DNA of 64,000 nucleotides. Source: Agathobacter ruminis. GTDB taxonomy: Bacteria > Bacillota > Clostridia > Lachnospirales > Lachnospiraceae. Made by a program: the position numbers and the translations under genes. The notes below the pieces were generated by a model that did no database searches, was not told the origin of the DNA, and worked only from the letters and a program-made list of their open reading frames with translations. The stretch covers positions 1-64,000 of the forward strand of contig NZ_PDYG01000001.1 in NCBI RefSeq assembly GCF_002735305.1. Direction: 5' to 3'. Shown piece after piece: positions 36,884 through 44,805 of the stretch (the first letter of the stretch is position 1; each line of letters opens with the position of its first letter).

Positions 36884-37753
36884 TTAAATACGACCTTCAG
36901 CCATGTCATTGTTGACCCAGGCCTGATAATAGCTTTGCATAGTCAGAGGCGCATTATATATGGCAGCAAGCAGGTACTGTTTGATGTTACGCACCTTGGC
37001 AGGGTTCTTCTTCATGCAGTCCATGACATATTCAAGATGCATGGAATTGATTTTCAAAAACTGAGATTTCACCACGTTCACAGGCTTATCATCCCCTGCA
37101 ATACGGATAGTTCTCCGCTTGGAGCAAACAACATCAAGCATAAGATCCATGATTGCATCCAAAGTCTCCCGGTCATAGGGATACCGCTCATACATAATCT
37201 CCATATCAAGTTGGGAATTAAGATAATTACGGTAGGATGTTCTCTCATCCATATCCTTATCCGCTCCGGATAGGATAGGATTAGTCTTATTACTCTCAGT
37301 ATTATTTTTCTCAGTCTTATTAGTTTCCGATTTGCGATTGTCCAGAGTTCCGGTATGCAGAATTACAGAGTTCTGCTTTTCAGAATCCAAGAGTTCTGCT
37401 TTTCGGAATCGGGTAAAATCTTTCACATAGATAATGGTGGGTTTACCAAGCCCCTGCTTTTTGCGTTCAATAAGACCAAATTCATCCAGTTCCCGCAATA
37501 GTCCACAGGCTTTTGTATTTGCGCAGCGCATAGACCTTTTCACACTTTTTATCGTGTAATAGACATAGACACGCCCCGCATCATCCAACCAGCCATTTTC
37601 CCTGGATAGACTGATTCTATCCAAAAGAAGTCCGTACAAAACCTTGGCATCTGTAGACAGTGCCTCAAAAATTTCTTCTGTAAAAAGCATCTTGGGAATC
37701 CTGTAAAACGAATAGCTTTCTGACTGCTCCTCATAAAAGTAGTCAAAAACCAT
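36884..37753 (-). CDS. RepA-type replication initiator (RepA_N with DUF6017-like tail)
   Basis: 289-aa protein. The N-terminal winged-helix initiator domain reads YSFYRIPKMLFTEEIFEALS then DAKVLYGLLLDRISLSRENG and KSVKRSMRCANTKACGLLREL; a Ser/Asn/Thr linker follows; the C-terminal part has YERYPYDRETLDAIMDLMLD and AIYNAPLTMQSYYQAWVNND. These are typical of plasmid and ICE RepA_N proteins and imply that the excised circle replicates. Five iteron-like repeats lie 1.6 kb upstream at 39346-39396. Confidence 0.9.
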   Translation of the reverse strand: MVFDYFYEEQSESYSFYRIPKMLFTEEIFEALSTDAKVLYGLLLDRISLSRENGWLDDAGRVYVYYTIKSVKRSMRCANTKACGLLRELDEFGLIERKKQGLGKPTIIYVKDFTRFRKAELLDSEKQNSVILHTGTLDNRKSETNKTEKNNTESNKTNPILSGADKDMDERTSYRNYLNSQLDMEIMYERYPYDRETLDAIMDLMLDVVCSKRRTIRIAGDDKPVNVVKSQFLKINSMHLEYVMDCMKKNPAKVRNIKQYLLAAIYNAPLTMQSYYQAWVNNDMAEGRI

Positions 37754-37757
37754 AGCA

Positions 37758-37955
37758 TCACACTTCCTTTGCCTTGTTCTTTGCCGCCCTGTGCTCTTTC
37801 ATGATTTTGGCGTAACAAGGGAAACAGAAGGCTTTGTTATAACCATAAGGACATTCTGTCTTACAGTTCTGAGGATGAGCTATCGGCTCCGGTCTTCCGA
37901 CTACGGGAGTACTGCTACTTCCTACAGCTCCCAATACGTTGTAATGTGCTGACAT
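37758..37955 (-). CDS. small cysteine-containing ICE protein (65 aa)
   Basis: MSAHYNVLGAVGSSSTPVVG then a compact motif CKTECPYGYNKAFCFPCYAK with four Cys that could bind zinc, and a basic tail. AGGAGG precedes its ATG; it ends five bases before the RepA start. An attenuator-like hairpin lies just upstream. Function unknown. Confidence 0.7.
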   Translation of the reverse strand: MSAHYNVLGAVGSSSTPVVGRPEPIAHPQNCKTECPYGYNKAFCFPCYAKIMKEHRAAKNKAKEV

Positions 37956-37975
37956 TTTTATTACCTCCTATGCAA

Positions 37976-38020
37976 TAGAAAAAGCGCCAGACCGAAGGTC
38001 ATAACCTCCGGCTGACGCCT
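37976..38020 (-). terminator. strong terminator between DUF5688 and RepA block, shares stem with the one at 39.2 kb
   Basis: On the minus strand GGCGTCAGCCGGAGGT pairs with ACCTTCGGTCTGGCGC around TATG, then TTTTT. The outer stem CGTCAG/CTGGCG is the same as in the hairpin at 39181-39230. It lies about 20 bases before the next gene, so it can act as an attenuator. Confidence 0.85.
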
Positions 38021-38037
38021 TGTACATCATGATGAGA

Positions 38038-39117
38038 TCAGAGTGCTTCGCCACCCTTGGCCTTGGCACCCTTATCAAAGGTTTCTTTCTTCGGAGTCTT
38101 GGCGACTTCCTCTTTCTTGGCTTTGAGATCACCAAGCACAGATTTTTCGCCTCTCTCCTCAGCATGCTCCGCTTCCTTTTCAGCCTGGCGCTGTACGAAC
38201 TTTTCACCAAGCTCGAAAATCTTTTCCTTACTGTCATAGTGGTAAACACTGTCAGTAAGCTTATCAGCAGGAGCAACCTGCGTTGCATTGACTTCCTTTA
38301 CCATTGCCTCAAGATCCTTTAAGCTCATCTCGCCATTGTCAGGCACGATCAGAACCTCATGGATGCTCGAAGGCAAAATGAAGAAGTCTCCACCGGCTCT
38401 TTCAGCTGCCTGGTCCATAAAGTTCTGATATGCAAGAACTCCGGCACCATGTACCTTATCGGGTACTGTAGCAACGTAGATCTTTTCATCTTCAGGCGCT
38501 ACAGGGAAAAGTCCCATCATTTCAGCCTGCTCAACTCCCATCATCTCAGCCATGACTTCACTCATGCCTTTGATTTCAACGGGTTTGATCTGAGGCGCAT
38601 TCTCCATTGCATCAGCATGAAGCTGTTCAGGTGTAACTCCCATGCTATCAAGCAGCTGGTTTGTAACGAGGATCGATGCTCTTCCATCGTCATCGGAACT
38701 TAAGACGAAACGATAAACAACCGCCATATCTTCCATATTCTGATGAGGTACGGTTTCAAGCATTTCCTTGTTGGCCTCTGCGGAAACAACTTCCATCGCA
38801 AGCTTTTCCTTCATCTGAGAGTAATCAGATAAGGAATCGATATCGAACTCCGGTCTCTGGTTGATTCCGTTATTGATGACATCTACTGCCTTATCAACAA
38901 CTTCATCGTAAGGTCTGCCGTCTTCGACTGCTCCGTAGAACTTGTCGATTCCGATGTTCACTCCGATGTTGCTGCCCTCGGGTGTAACCGTGATTGCCTC
39001 ATAACTCTCATTCAGCTTATTCACAGTATGAATGGAGAGATCAACCTCTGCACCCTGCTCGTAAAGTCTGTCTTTCACATCCTCTACGAATTTTTCTTTG
39101 AAACTTTCGTAATCCAT
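38038..39117 (-). CDS. DUF5688 family ICE protein
   Basis: 359-aa soluble protein. The start MDYESFKEKFVEDVKDRLYE, the central DDGRASILVTNQLLDSMGVT and FILPSSIHEVLIVPDNGEM are typical of DUF5688, a family seen on Lachnospiraceae elements with no known activity. The last 50 residues are a charged low-complexity tail. Flanked on both sides by related terminators, so it is a separately controlled unit. Confidence 0.85.
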   Translation of the reverse strand: MDYESFKEKFVEDVKDRLYEQGAEVDLSIHTVNKLNESYEAITVTPEGSNIGVNIGIDKFYGAVEDGRPYDEVVDKAVDVINNGINQRPEFDIDSLSDYSQMKEKLAMEVVSAEANKEMLETVPHQNMEDMAVVYRFVLSSDDDGRASILVTNQLLDSMGVTPEQLHADAMENAPQIKPVEIKGMSEVMAEMMGVEQAEMMGLFPVAPEDEKIYVATVPDKVHGAGVLAYQNFMDQAAERAGGDFFILPSSIHEVLIVPDNGEMSLKDLEAMVKEVNATQVAPADKLTDSVYHYDSKEKIFELGEKFVQRQAEKEAEHAEERGEKSVLGDLKAKKEEVAKTPKKETFDKGAKAKGGEAL

Positions 39118-39180
39118 ATTTTGATTTCCTTTCTGTTTGCATTAGCATTGGATCGTCACCCTCCGCCTGGTTGATGGCAA

Positions 39181-39230
39181 TAAAAAAACGCCAGGCCCAT
39201 GACCTCGTTTGAAGCCATAAGCTGACGCTT
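39181..39230 (-). terminator. attenuator-like terminator in the DUF5688 leader
   Basis: AAGCGTCAG..TATGGC pairs with GTCATG..CTGGCG and is followed by T7 on the minus strand. It lies 64 bases before the DUF5688 start; a second palindrome, TTCTTTTGCAAAAGAA at about 39244-39259, lies just upstream in the same leader. Confidence 0.82.
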
Positions 39231-39345
39231 GAATCTGCCGGTATTCTTTTGCAAAAGAAATGGGCTCGGTGTCCGGGATTTGTTCCCGTTCGCTTTGCCC
39301 ATTGTAAATATAACACATCAAAAATCGCTTGAAAAGGGAACCAAT

Positions 39346-39396
39346 AGGTAACTGACAGGTAATTCGTAGGTAATCAACAGGTAATCCATAGGTAAT
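39346..39396. repeat. five iteron-like direct repeats, period 11 bp
   Basis: AGGTAAC/T recurs at 39346, 39357, 39368, 39379 and 39390, exactly eleven bases apart; the unit is roughly AGGTAATCNNC. No gene overlaps it. Equal spacing of one helical turn and the presence of a RepA gene on the element suggest an origin or a handcuffing/control site. Next to it a sixth, decayed unit may be present (GGGAACC at 39337-39343). Confidence 0.75.
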
Positions 39397-39403
39397 TTTC
39401 TAA

Positions 39404-39685
39404 TTAACCATGCATAAGACCCTTGAAAAACTCCTGTCCGAACTCAAGCTCTACTTCTATCCAGCCTATAGTAAACAATAATATGAAACAGATGACAACA
39501 GACGCCCCGATGATTCCTACAGCGAGCCACTGTGTCGCTATCACTGATAAGATAAGAAGGATAATCATTGGAATAAATAACAGGCTTGCAGCCCTGCAAT
39601 AAAGCGAAGATATAGCAGTTGCAAATAAACGAAGTATTCCAAACAACAGTATCATAGGAAGTGCAATAAGTATCTTAACTATTCT
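39404..39685 (-). CDS. CD1845-like small membrane protein
   Basis: 93-aa protein with a hydrophobic N-terminus (ILIALPMILLFGILRLFATA) and two further membrane segments (LLFIPMIILLILSVIA, VGIIGASVVICFILLFTI), then an amphipathic end FGQEFFKGLMHG. Pattern and place fit the CD1845 family of mobile elements. I chose ATG 39685, after GGGGGC, as the start because the membrane segment then begins at once. It overlaps the upstream regulator gene by eleven bases. Confidence 0.72.
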   Translation of the reverse strand, partial: RIVKILIALPMILLFGILRLFATAISSLYCRAASLLFIPMIILLILSVIATQWLAVGIIGASVVICFILLFTIGWIEVELEFGQEFFKGLMHG

Positions 39686-39962
39686 CATGATCAAATGCCC
39701 CCTTTCTCTTCTCATTAAGAACCTTATAAGCAATCAAACGAAGAACGTACTCCGGCATAACACGACGGCCAAGCTCCCACTCCTGCATCGTTCTATAAGG
39801 AATGCCAAGCCAATCGGAAAAGTCCTTGCGATTCATACCTGACTGCTCTCTGATCATTTTAAAAGCATAAGCCATCTTACGACGCTCTGCTTCGGTATCA
39901 TCCTTAGAGGTTCTTTCAACCTCAATCTCAATTCCTTCTACGTTATATATCTCAGTCTTCAT
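39675..39962 (-). CDS. helix-turn-helix regulator, probable autorepressor
   Basis: 95-aa protein. The C-terminal two thirds form an XRE/HigA-like domain: AYAFKMIREQSGMNRKDFSD, then WLGIPYRTMQEWELGRRVM. The N-terminal part (MKTEIYNVEGIEIEVERTS) is a short extension. ATG 39962 follows GGAGAG. It is the first gene after a promoter whose spacer is a perfect palindrome, the likely operator of this protein. Confidence 0.85.
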   Translation of the reverse strand: MKTEIYNVEGIEIEVERTSKDDTEAERRKMAYAFKMIREQSGMNRKDFSDWLGIPYRTMQEWELGRRVMPEYVLRLIAYKVLNEKRKGAFDHENS

Positions 39963-39981
39963 AGGCACTCTCCTTCGCTTA

Positions 39982-40038
39982 TGTAGTCAGTGCGTGTATC
40001 CTACTATAATTATAATGTAGTCAATGACTACACGTCAA
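39982..40038 (-). promoter_or_regulatory. sigma-A-type promoter with palindromic operator in the spacer
   Basis: Minus strand: -35 TTGACG (40038-40033), 18-base spacer, -10 TATAAT (40014-40009). The spacer is filled by the perfect dyad TGTAGTCA-A-TGACTACA (40016-40032). A further half-site TGTAGTCA lies at 39982-39989, past the start point. A repressor bound here would block polymerase, most likely the helix-turn-helix protein encoded next. Confidence 0.8.
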
Positions 40039-40107
40039 GGCAAAAAAATATCAGCCGCTATAATTTGCAGCTGATATTTAAATTCCGGTATATCTTACTA
40101 TCGCCCC

Positions 40108-40998
40108 TTATCCTAACCATTTCTTTGCGAATTCAACCAGTTTCATAACGCCTTCGGAACCATTCAAATCCAGATCTATGGCAGCTCTTGAATCTGATCG
40201 CATTTCGTCCGGATACTGAGCATCATATGCCGGTTTCATCACTGACTGGTAGAATACCTTAAACTCATCCAATCCTGCTTTCTCAGTTAAGTCTGTTTCC
40301 TTAACTTTCTGCTGAAGGCGCTCTATCAACTCCTGATTGGTCGCTACACTTGTCACAGCTGATGCACTTGCAGGTCTCCTTCCAAAGAGCTTCTCCATTT
40401 CATCTTTCGCTGGCTCAGGGATAGTCTGCTTCAGTCCCCAATACTGTCCTGCCGATTCATCATCATTCTTTACATAATTGGGTTTTGATATCAAATCATT
40501 GTTGCGATCGATCAAGCGGGCATTATAATCCTTCATTGCTTTGACTATAACCTGTCTTTGATCCTCAGAGAAAGAAGCAGCCGCACATTTATCCACCAAG
40601 CTCTCAGCTAATGCCATTTTCGTGTGGTCATTATAGCTAAGTGTGCCCTGCTTTAACTGACTTGCCATCCCTGTCACCAGGTCTCTGGCGGATTTAAATT
40701 CTTTTTCAGAAAAATCAACTTTTCCAATTCTATAAACTCCATCAGCATTTGTGCTGATGGGAATATCGCTGCGATAAAGAGCGCTCACCGAATGGTTATT
40801 CCAAGACTGTCTTACCTTCTCTAATTCTTCAGCGCCCATAGCGGATATTTCCACCTTAACAGCAGGGACACTGCCTAATGTATTCGGATTTGCTACGCTA
40901 TTATCTTTTACCTGGCTGACTTTTTCTGCAAAAGATGCCTGTATTTTATTCTGATAATCTGCTGACTTATCAATGTTCATAGGACTTATGCTGTTCAT
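40108..40998 (-). CDS. uncharacterised ICE cargo protein (296 aa)
   Basis: Soluble, mostly helical protein beginning MNSISPMNIDKSADYQNKIQ. It has no signal peptide and no domain that I recognise. GGAGGG before the ATG. It is the last gene of the four-gene cluster that follows the LytTR-box region at 43.4 kb, and shares with its neighbours a short Asn/Ser/Tyr-rich start and helical, charged body. Confidence 0.7.
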   Translation of the reverse strand: MNSISPMNIDKSADYQNKIQASFAEKVSQVKDNSVANPNTLGSVPAVKVEISAMGAEELEKVRQSWNNHSVSALYRSDIPISTNADGVYRIGKVDFSEKEFKSARDLVTGMASQLKQGTLSYNDHTKMALAESLVDKCAAASFSEDQRQVIVKAMKDYNARLIDRNNDLISKPNYVKNDDESAGQYWGLKQTIPEPAKDEMEKLFGRRPASASAVTSVATNQELIERLQQKVKETDLTEKAGLDEFKVFYQSVMKPAYDAQYPDEMRSDSRAAIDLDLNGSEGVMKLVEFAKKWLG

Positions 40999-41090
40999 AG
41001 GCTATGCCCTCCTTGGCAAATAATAACACTTATCTTTTAAATCGGCACAATACTCTAAAACTTAAATTGTTTACACTCGGTTTGTCAGAA

Positions 41091-41840
41091 TTATACCCCA
41101 AAATCAATCTTTGCTCCGGCTCTTGGTCTTACTTCCTCCACAACCTTATCCCAGTCCACTTCCCGGATCTTCTTGATCAGTTCATCAGCAGAACCCCCAC
41201 GAACAACGCTCCGTTTAACCCTGTCTTCCTGCTGCTCCTTAAGCTTCTTGGCCTTAGCCTCTTTTTCCTCTTCCTTCTTCTGAGCCTTCTTATCTTCTCT
41301 TGCCTGATCAATTCGCTTCTTCTGATCCGCACTGCTCTTTTCAAGCTCTGCAAAGAACGAAACACTTCCATCCGACTTCACGGAAAATCCAATATTCTTG
41401 ATATCGGCTTTTTTCACACCATCTTCACCGTCATCAAGTTTGGCAACCTCGTCCTTCACCTCAGAGATCTTATTCTTGGCATCATCGATAATGCCAAGAT
41501 ACTTTTCTTTTACGCTTTCATCCGCAGCCATCTTTTCCAGAAGCTCCGGCTCGATCAGGACACTGTAATCCTTGCTGCCTCTGGAAAGATACTTCTGAGC
41601 CTCATCATCAGACGAATAATCCGCAACAAAGAAATCCATATCACCATATTTCTTCTGCATCTCATTCAAAAGATCCTTTGCACCCTGGCTAAGCTCTGGC
41701 TGTTTTGAAGCCGTTTTTTGAGCAGCGCCATATTTTTCAACAGGCTTTTTATCCGTCCGCTTATTCTCAGGCTTTGCCTTTTCATATATATTTTTCTGAA
41801 AACCTACATCAAACGATGTATATCCGCCAATCTTACTCAT
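41091..41840 (-). CDS. DUF6033 family protein
   Basis: 249-aa protein. Starts MSKIGGYTSFDVGFQKNIYE, then a Ser/Gln/Lys linker, the core LLNEMQKKYGDMDFFVADYS and SRGSKDYSVLIEPELLEKMA, a Lys/Glu/Ala coiled coil (about 165-205) and a C-terminal RAGAKIDFGV. These features match DUF6033, known only from Firmicutes. I chose ATG 41840 because a perfect AAGGAGGT lies before it. Function unknown. Confidence 0.8.
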   Translation of the reverse strand: MSKIGGYTSFDVGFQKNIYEKAKPENKRTDKKPVEKYGAAQKTASKQPELSQGAKDLLNEMQKKYGDMDFFVADYSSDDEAQKYLSRGSKDYSVLIEPELLEKMAADESVKEKYLGIIDDAKNKISEVKDEVAKLDDGEDGVKKADIKNIGFSVKSDGSVSFFAELEKSSADQKKRIDQAREDKKAQKKEEEKEAKAKKLKEQQEDRVKRSVVRGGSADELIKKIREVDWDKVVEEVRPRAGAKIDFGV

Positions 41841-41889
41841 GGAATCGACCTCCTTATCAGAATTCCGCATCCGTGCGCATGAAAATATA

Positions 41890-42438
41890 TCACACCTTCA
41901 CATCCACATTTTTCCCTGCCGGTTCTGATACTGATCCTGTACTTACAGTAATTCCGGAAGATACAATATCAATCGAAGCACCGTCAAGTACTGTGCCTTC
42001 TGTAGATACAGCCTCGCCCTCATCAGATACTTCACCGCTCTCAGAAGTAGATACTTTAGCCTTTTCGATTCTTTCTTCTGCGGCCTCTTTTTCGGCTTTC
42101 TTCTTCTCGGCAGCTTTCTCTGCTTTCTTCTTTTCAGCAGCCTTCTCTGCTCTCTGAGCCTCCAGATCTTCCTTGGATGCTTTCTTCAGGTCTTCGTTCG
42201 CCGTGGTCAATGTGTTTATAGTTGTTTCAGCAAGTTCTGCCGATTTCTTTTGTGTTTCTTCAAGCTCCTCTTTTTTCTTTGTAACATCTCCGCCGCGGGC
42301 GGAATCAAGTTTTATTTCAGCATCAAGCACACCGGCATGTCCATCCATCTGTTTCTTGGTCGCATGCTGCACATGTGCGATCTGCCTTGATGTATTCGCT
42401 GACAAAAGCGCCCCAGTCATAATACTCGATAATGCCAT
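41890..42438 (-). CDS. uncharacterised coiled-coil protein (182 aa)
   Basis: Begins MALSSIMTGALLSANTSRQI with a small-residue helix, followed by about 100 residues of Lys/Glu/Ala coiled coil (repeats of AEKKKAEKAA) and a Ser/Gly/Val-rich end. AAGGAGG before the ATG. Located between two DUF6033-type genes in the LytTR-controlled cluster. No known domain. Confidence 0.68.
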   Translation of the reverse strand: MALSSIMTGALLSANTSRQIAHVQHATKKQMDGHAGVLDAEIKLDSARGGDVTKKKEELEETQKKSAELAETTINTLTTANEDLKKASKEDLEAQRAEKAAEKKKAEKAAEKKKAEKEAAEERIEKAKVSTSESGEVSDEGEAVSTEGTVLDGASIDIVSSGITVSTGSVSEPAGKNVDVKV

Positions 42439-42456
42439 ATTCTTGTCCTCCTTGAC

Positions 42457-43275
42457 TTACAGTTTCATATCCAGATTCAAACCAACCGAACCATCCCTTA
42501 AGCCCTTTGCTGCCTCTCCGGCAAAAATATCATCCGAAGCATCGTACCACTCAGATCCCTTGTACTTATCTCCCAGAAGCTCCCGGTTGTCACTATCTAT
42601 CTTTTTCTTCATGGTAGCTTGTTCTTCTTTATCCGCCTTGCGTTTTTCCTCTAACGCTTCCTTCTTCTCAGTAGCCGCTTCTTTCTTTGCGGCAATTTTT
42701 TCCTGTTCCTTTCTCTTTTCTGCCTTCTCTTTTCTGACCTTGTTTGCGTAATCATTCATTTCCTGACCATAGTGGCGCTTATTTGTAGGTTCTCCGATAC
42801 CCCACTTGGCAATTCCACCATCTTTATCAACAACCCATCCCCGAGCAACCAGACGTGTCCCTGCCATTTCATGCATCTGTAACTCTTGTTCATCCAATCT
42901 TTTCATGTTTTCAAACTCATCTTCATATTGTTTTTCAAGCTCAGGATTATTCGCCATTTTCTTCAAAAAATCCGGCGAGATTGCTATATTGGTTGTTTCA
43001 AGTGAGCCATATCTTTTTGCAGGTGAAAAAGTTGCTGCCGTATAGTTTGCAGCAACAAAAGTAAAACCTTCATGGTTATTTTTAAGGTACGTCAGTTCAT
43101 CTGCCGCCGTTTTCCTTACGCTTTCATTCTGCTTTGTATTCCCGACAGAAGATGCCTGCCCCTCTGTCTTATCTGCCTCATTTGTAGGCTTTGAAGTTTT
43201 TACCTGCTTCGTTTCCTTTTGATTTGTATAGGTACTTGCGTAGTTACCATACACACTGTTGATTTCCATTGCCAT
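42457..43275 (-). CDS. DUF6033-type protein, first gene of the LytTR-linked cluster
   Basis: 272-aa protein beginning MAMEINSVYGNYASTYTNQK, with the core ELTYLKNNHEGFTFVAANYT and ISPDFLKKMANNPELEKQYE that parallels the core of the protein at 41.1-41.8 kb (FFVADYS...IEPELLEKMA). A long Lys/Glu coiled coil follows, then DASDDIFAGEAAKGLRDGSV. AAAGGAGG upstream of the ATG. A paired LytTR box lies about 120 bases before it, so this is probably the regulated target operon. Confidence 0.75.
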   Translation of the reverse strand: MAMEINSVYGNYASTYTNQKETKQVKTSKPTNEADKTEGQASSVGNTKQNESVRKTAADELTYLKNNHEGFTFVAANYTAATFSPAKRYGSLETTNIAISPDFLKKMANNPELEKQYEDEFENMKRLDEQELQMHEMAGTRLVARGWVVDKDGGIAKWGIGEPTNKRHYGQEMNDYANKVRKEKAEKRKEQEKIAAKKEAATEKKEALEEKRKADKEEQATMKKKIDSDNRELLGDKYKGSEWYDASDDIFAGEAAKGLRDGSVGLNLDMKL

Positions 43276-43393
43276 ATTCTCGTCCTCCTTTGACCTTTAA
43301 TCCTGAAATCCGTTTCATCCGATTATGACGGGATAGATATTCTTATCTAATCTCTTTTTCGGAAGCCGCAAATCAGATATAAACCCCTATGTA

Positions 43394-43422
43394 GTGAACG
43401 GCAGGTTTATTGATGTGAACGG
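43394..43422 (-). promoter_or_regulatory. paired LytTR-type box upstream of the DUF6033 cluster
   Basis: GTGAACGG at 43394-43401 and GTGAACGGT at 43415-43423 (ACCGTTCAC on the minus strand), start-to-start 21 bases. This matches the two-site direct repeat used by LytTR regulators such as AgrA. The same pair with the same spacing is found before the regulator gene itself. Confidence 0.8.
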
Positions 43423-43428
43423 TAAATC

Positions 43429-44805
43429 TTAACCCGGGATCATCATCAAAGCCGTAAAGATTACCATATCCTCACGCTGTTCAAGCTGTATAGTGCCGTA
43501 GTATTTCTCTGTGATTCGTTTCATGTTCATCAGCCCATATCCGTGACTCTCCTTATCATCTTTTGATGTCTCTGGAAGTTCGGTCTGCGGATCCAGCACA
43601 AGTTTCCCGGCAAAACTGTTCTTCACCTGTATCAGATAGGCATTGTTATTCTTCCAGGCCTTCACTTCAACATACGGATCCTTGCTTTCTGATGCCGCTC
43701 TTATCGCATTGGACAACGCATTATTCAAAATGACACCGATATCAATGGATTCCACCTTCCCGCTTGACGGATAATGGAAATTCTGGGTAAAAGATATCCC
43801 GGCTTCCTCAGCCTCACGCATCTTCTCGGAAATAACGATATCCGTGACAGGATTCCCTGTCTTTGCATTGATTTCCGGCATAGGAAATCCGTTTTGCCAG
43901 TCATTAAGGTATTTTGCCGCCTCCTCAGTCTCGCCTTTATCAAGCAAATTCCCAAGAACCATGATATGGTTATTGATATCATGTCTTATCCCTCGGATAT
44001 CGGAATACAATGCTTCTATCGTATGCACATGTCCTGACAGTTCTTCCACCTGCTTGGATACAAGGGCATTCTGCAGTGCATCCTCCTGTGACTGTTTCAT
44101 ACGCTGATATGAGTACATGACCGTAATAGCCGCCAGAAATGCTATCACTCCAAACAGTGCACGGATCCCGTCGTAAACCGGGTAATTATTCCATACATAT
44201 TCCCCGGAAGTGTTCACATATACATCTGATAGAAATGAACTGATCCAATATCCGGCGATAACAGCCACATAAGGAGATGCCAGCAATGTCAGCTCCCTCC
44301 ACTCCATCCGTTCATTCTTCCTGGCATATACTTTTTCCGAAATAAATATCTCCAAAAACAGCAAAGCATTTTCTACCGCAACAAGCAGGACTAGGGCAAC
44401 GATAAACCAGACATATTGTTTCCCCGGATCGTCCGTCGTCTCTCTCATATAGGTAAGGCCACTTATCAGCTTCCAGGGCAGAGCCGAGATCACCTGAGCT
44501 ATCCACAGAAACATATATATCGTCATTGAAAGAAAAACCTTCTGAGGCAGGTTTCTTCTCTCACAAAGCAATGATATAAGACATACCGCAATGATCCCGA
44601 TAATATATGCCACCACACCTGACATAGAAAACGGAATCAGATAAAGAACCGTCATTACTACAAAGAATAATGCACCTATCAGGACCGCTGACCTCTTTTT
44701 TATCATATAAGGGACATAGAACCTTGCTACAAGGATCGCGCTGACAAACAATCCTGCTATAGCAGATATGGTACTGGCTATATCCCACATTCTTTCCATA
44801 TTCAT
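43429..44805 (-). CDS. AgrC-like GHKL sensor histidine kinase
   Basis: 458-aa kinase. The N-terminal ~215 residues have six hydrophobic segments, the sensor. The dimer/phosphoacceptor region reads DIRGIRHDINNHIMVLGNLL with the His before Asp, and the GHKL ATPase has NNALSNAIRAASE (N-box) and HGYGLMNMKRI (G-box). AgrC-type kinases respond to peptides; no agrB/agrD genes lie nearby. Start ATG overlaps the regulator stop (ATGA). Confidence 0.9.
   Translation of the reverse strand: MNMERMWDIASTISAIAGLFVSAILVARFYVPYMIKKRSAVLIGALFFVVMTVLYLIPFSMSGVVAYIIGIIAVCLISLLCERRNLPQKVFLSMTIYMFLWIAQVISALPWKLISGLTYMRETTDDPGKQYVWFIVALVLLVAVENALLFLEIFISEKVYARKNERMEWRELTLLASPYVAVIAGYWISSFLSDVYVNTSGEYVWNNYPVYDGIRALFGVIAFLAAITVMYSYQRMKQSQEDALQNALVSKQVEELSGHVHTIEALYSDIRGIRHDINNHIMVLGNLLDKGETEEAAKYLNDWQNGFPMPEINAKTGNPVTDIVISEKMREAEEAGISFTQNFHYPSSGKVESIDIGVILNNALSNAIRAASESKDPYVEVKAWKNNNAYLIQVKNSFAGKLVLDPQTELPETSKDDKESHGYGLMNMKRITEKYYGTIQLEQREDMVIFTALMMIPG

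Noticed and set aside
39346-39396. CRISPR array
   Set aside because: Repeat unit is 7 conserved bases in an 11-base period, with no room for spacers and no cas genes nearby; iteron-like instead.
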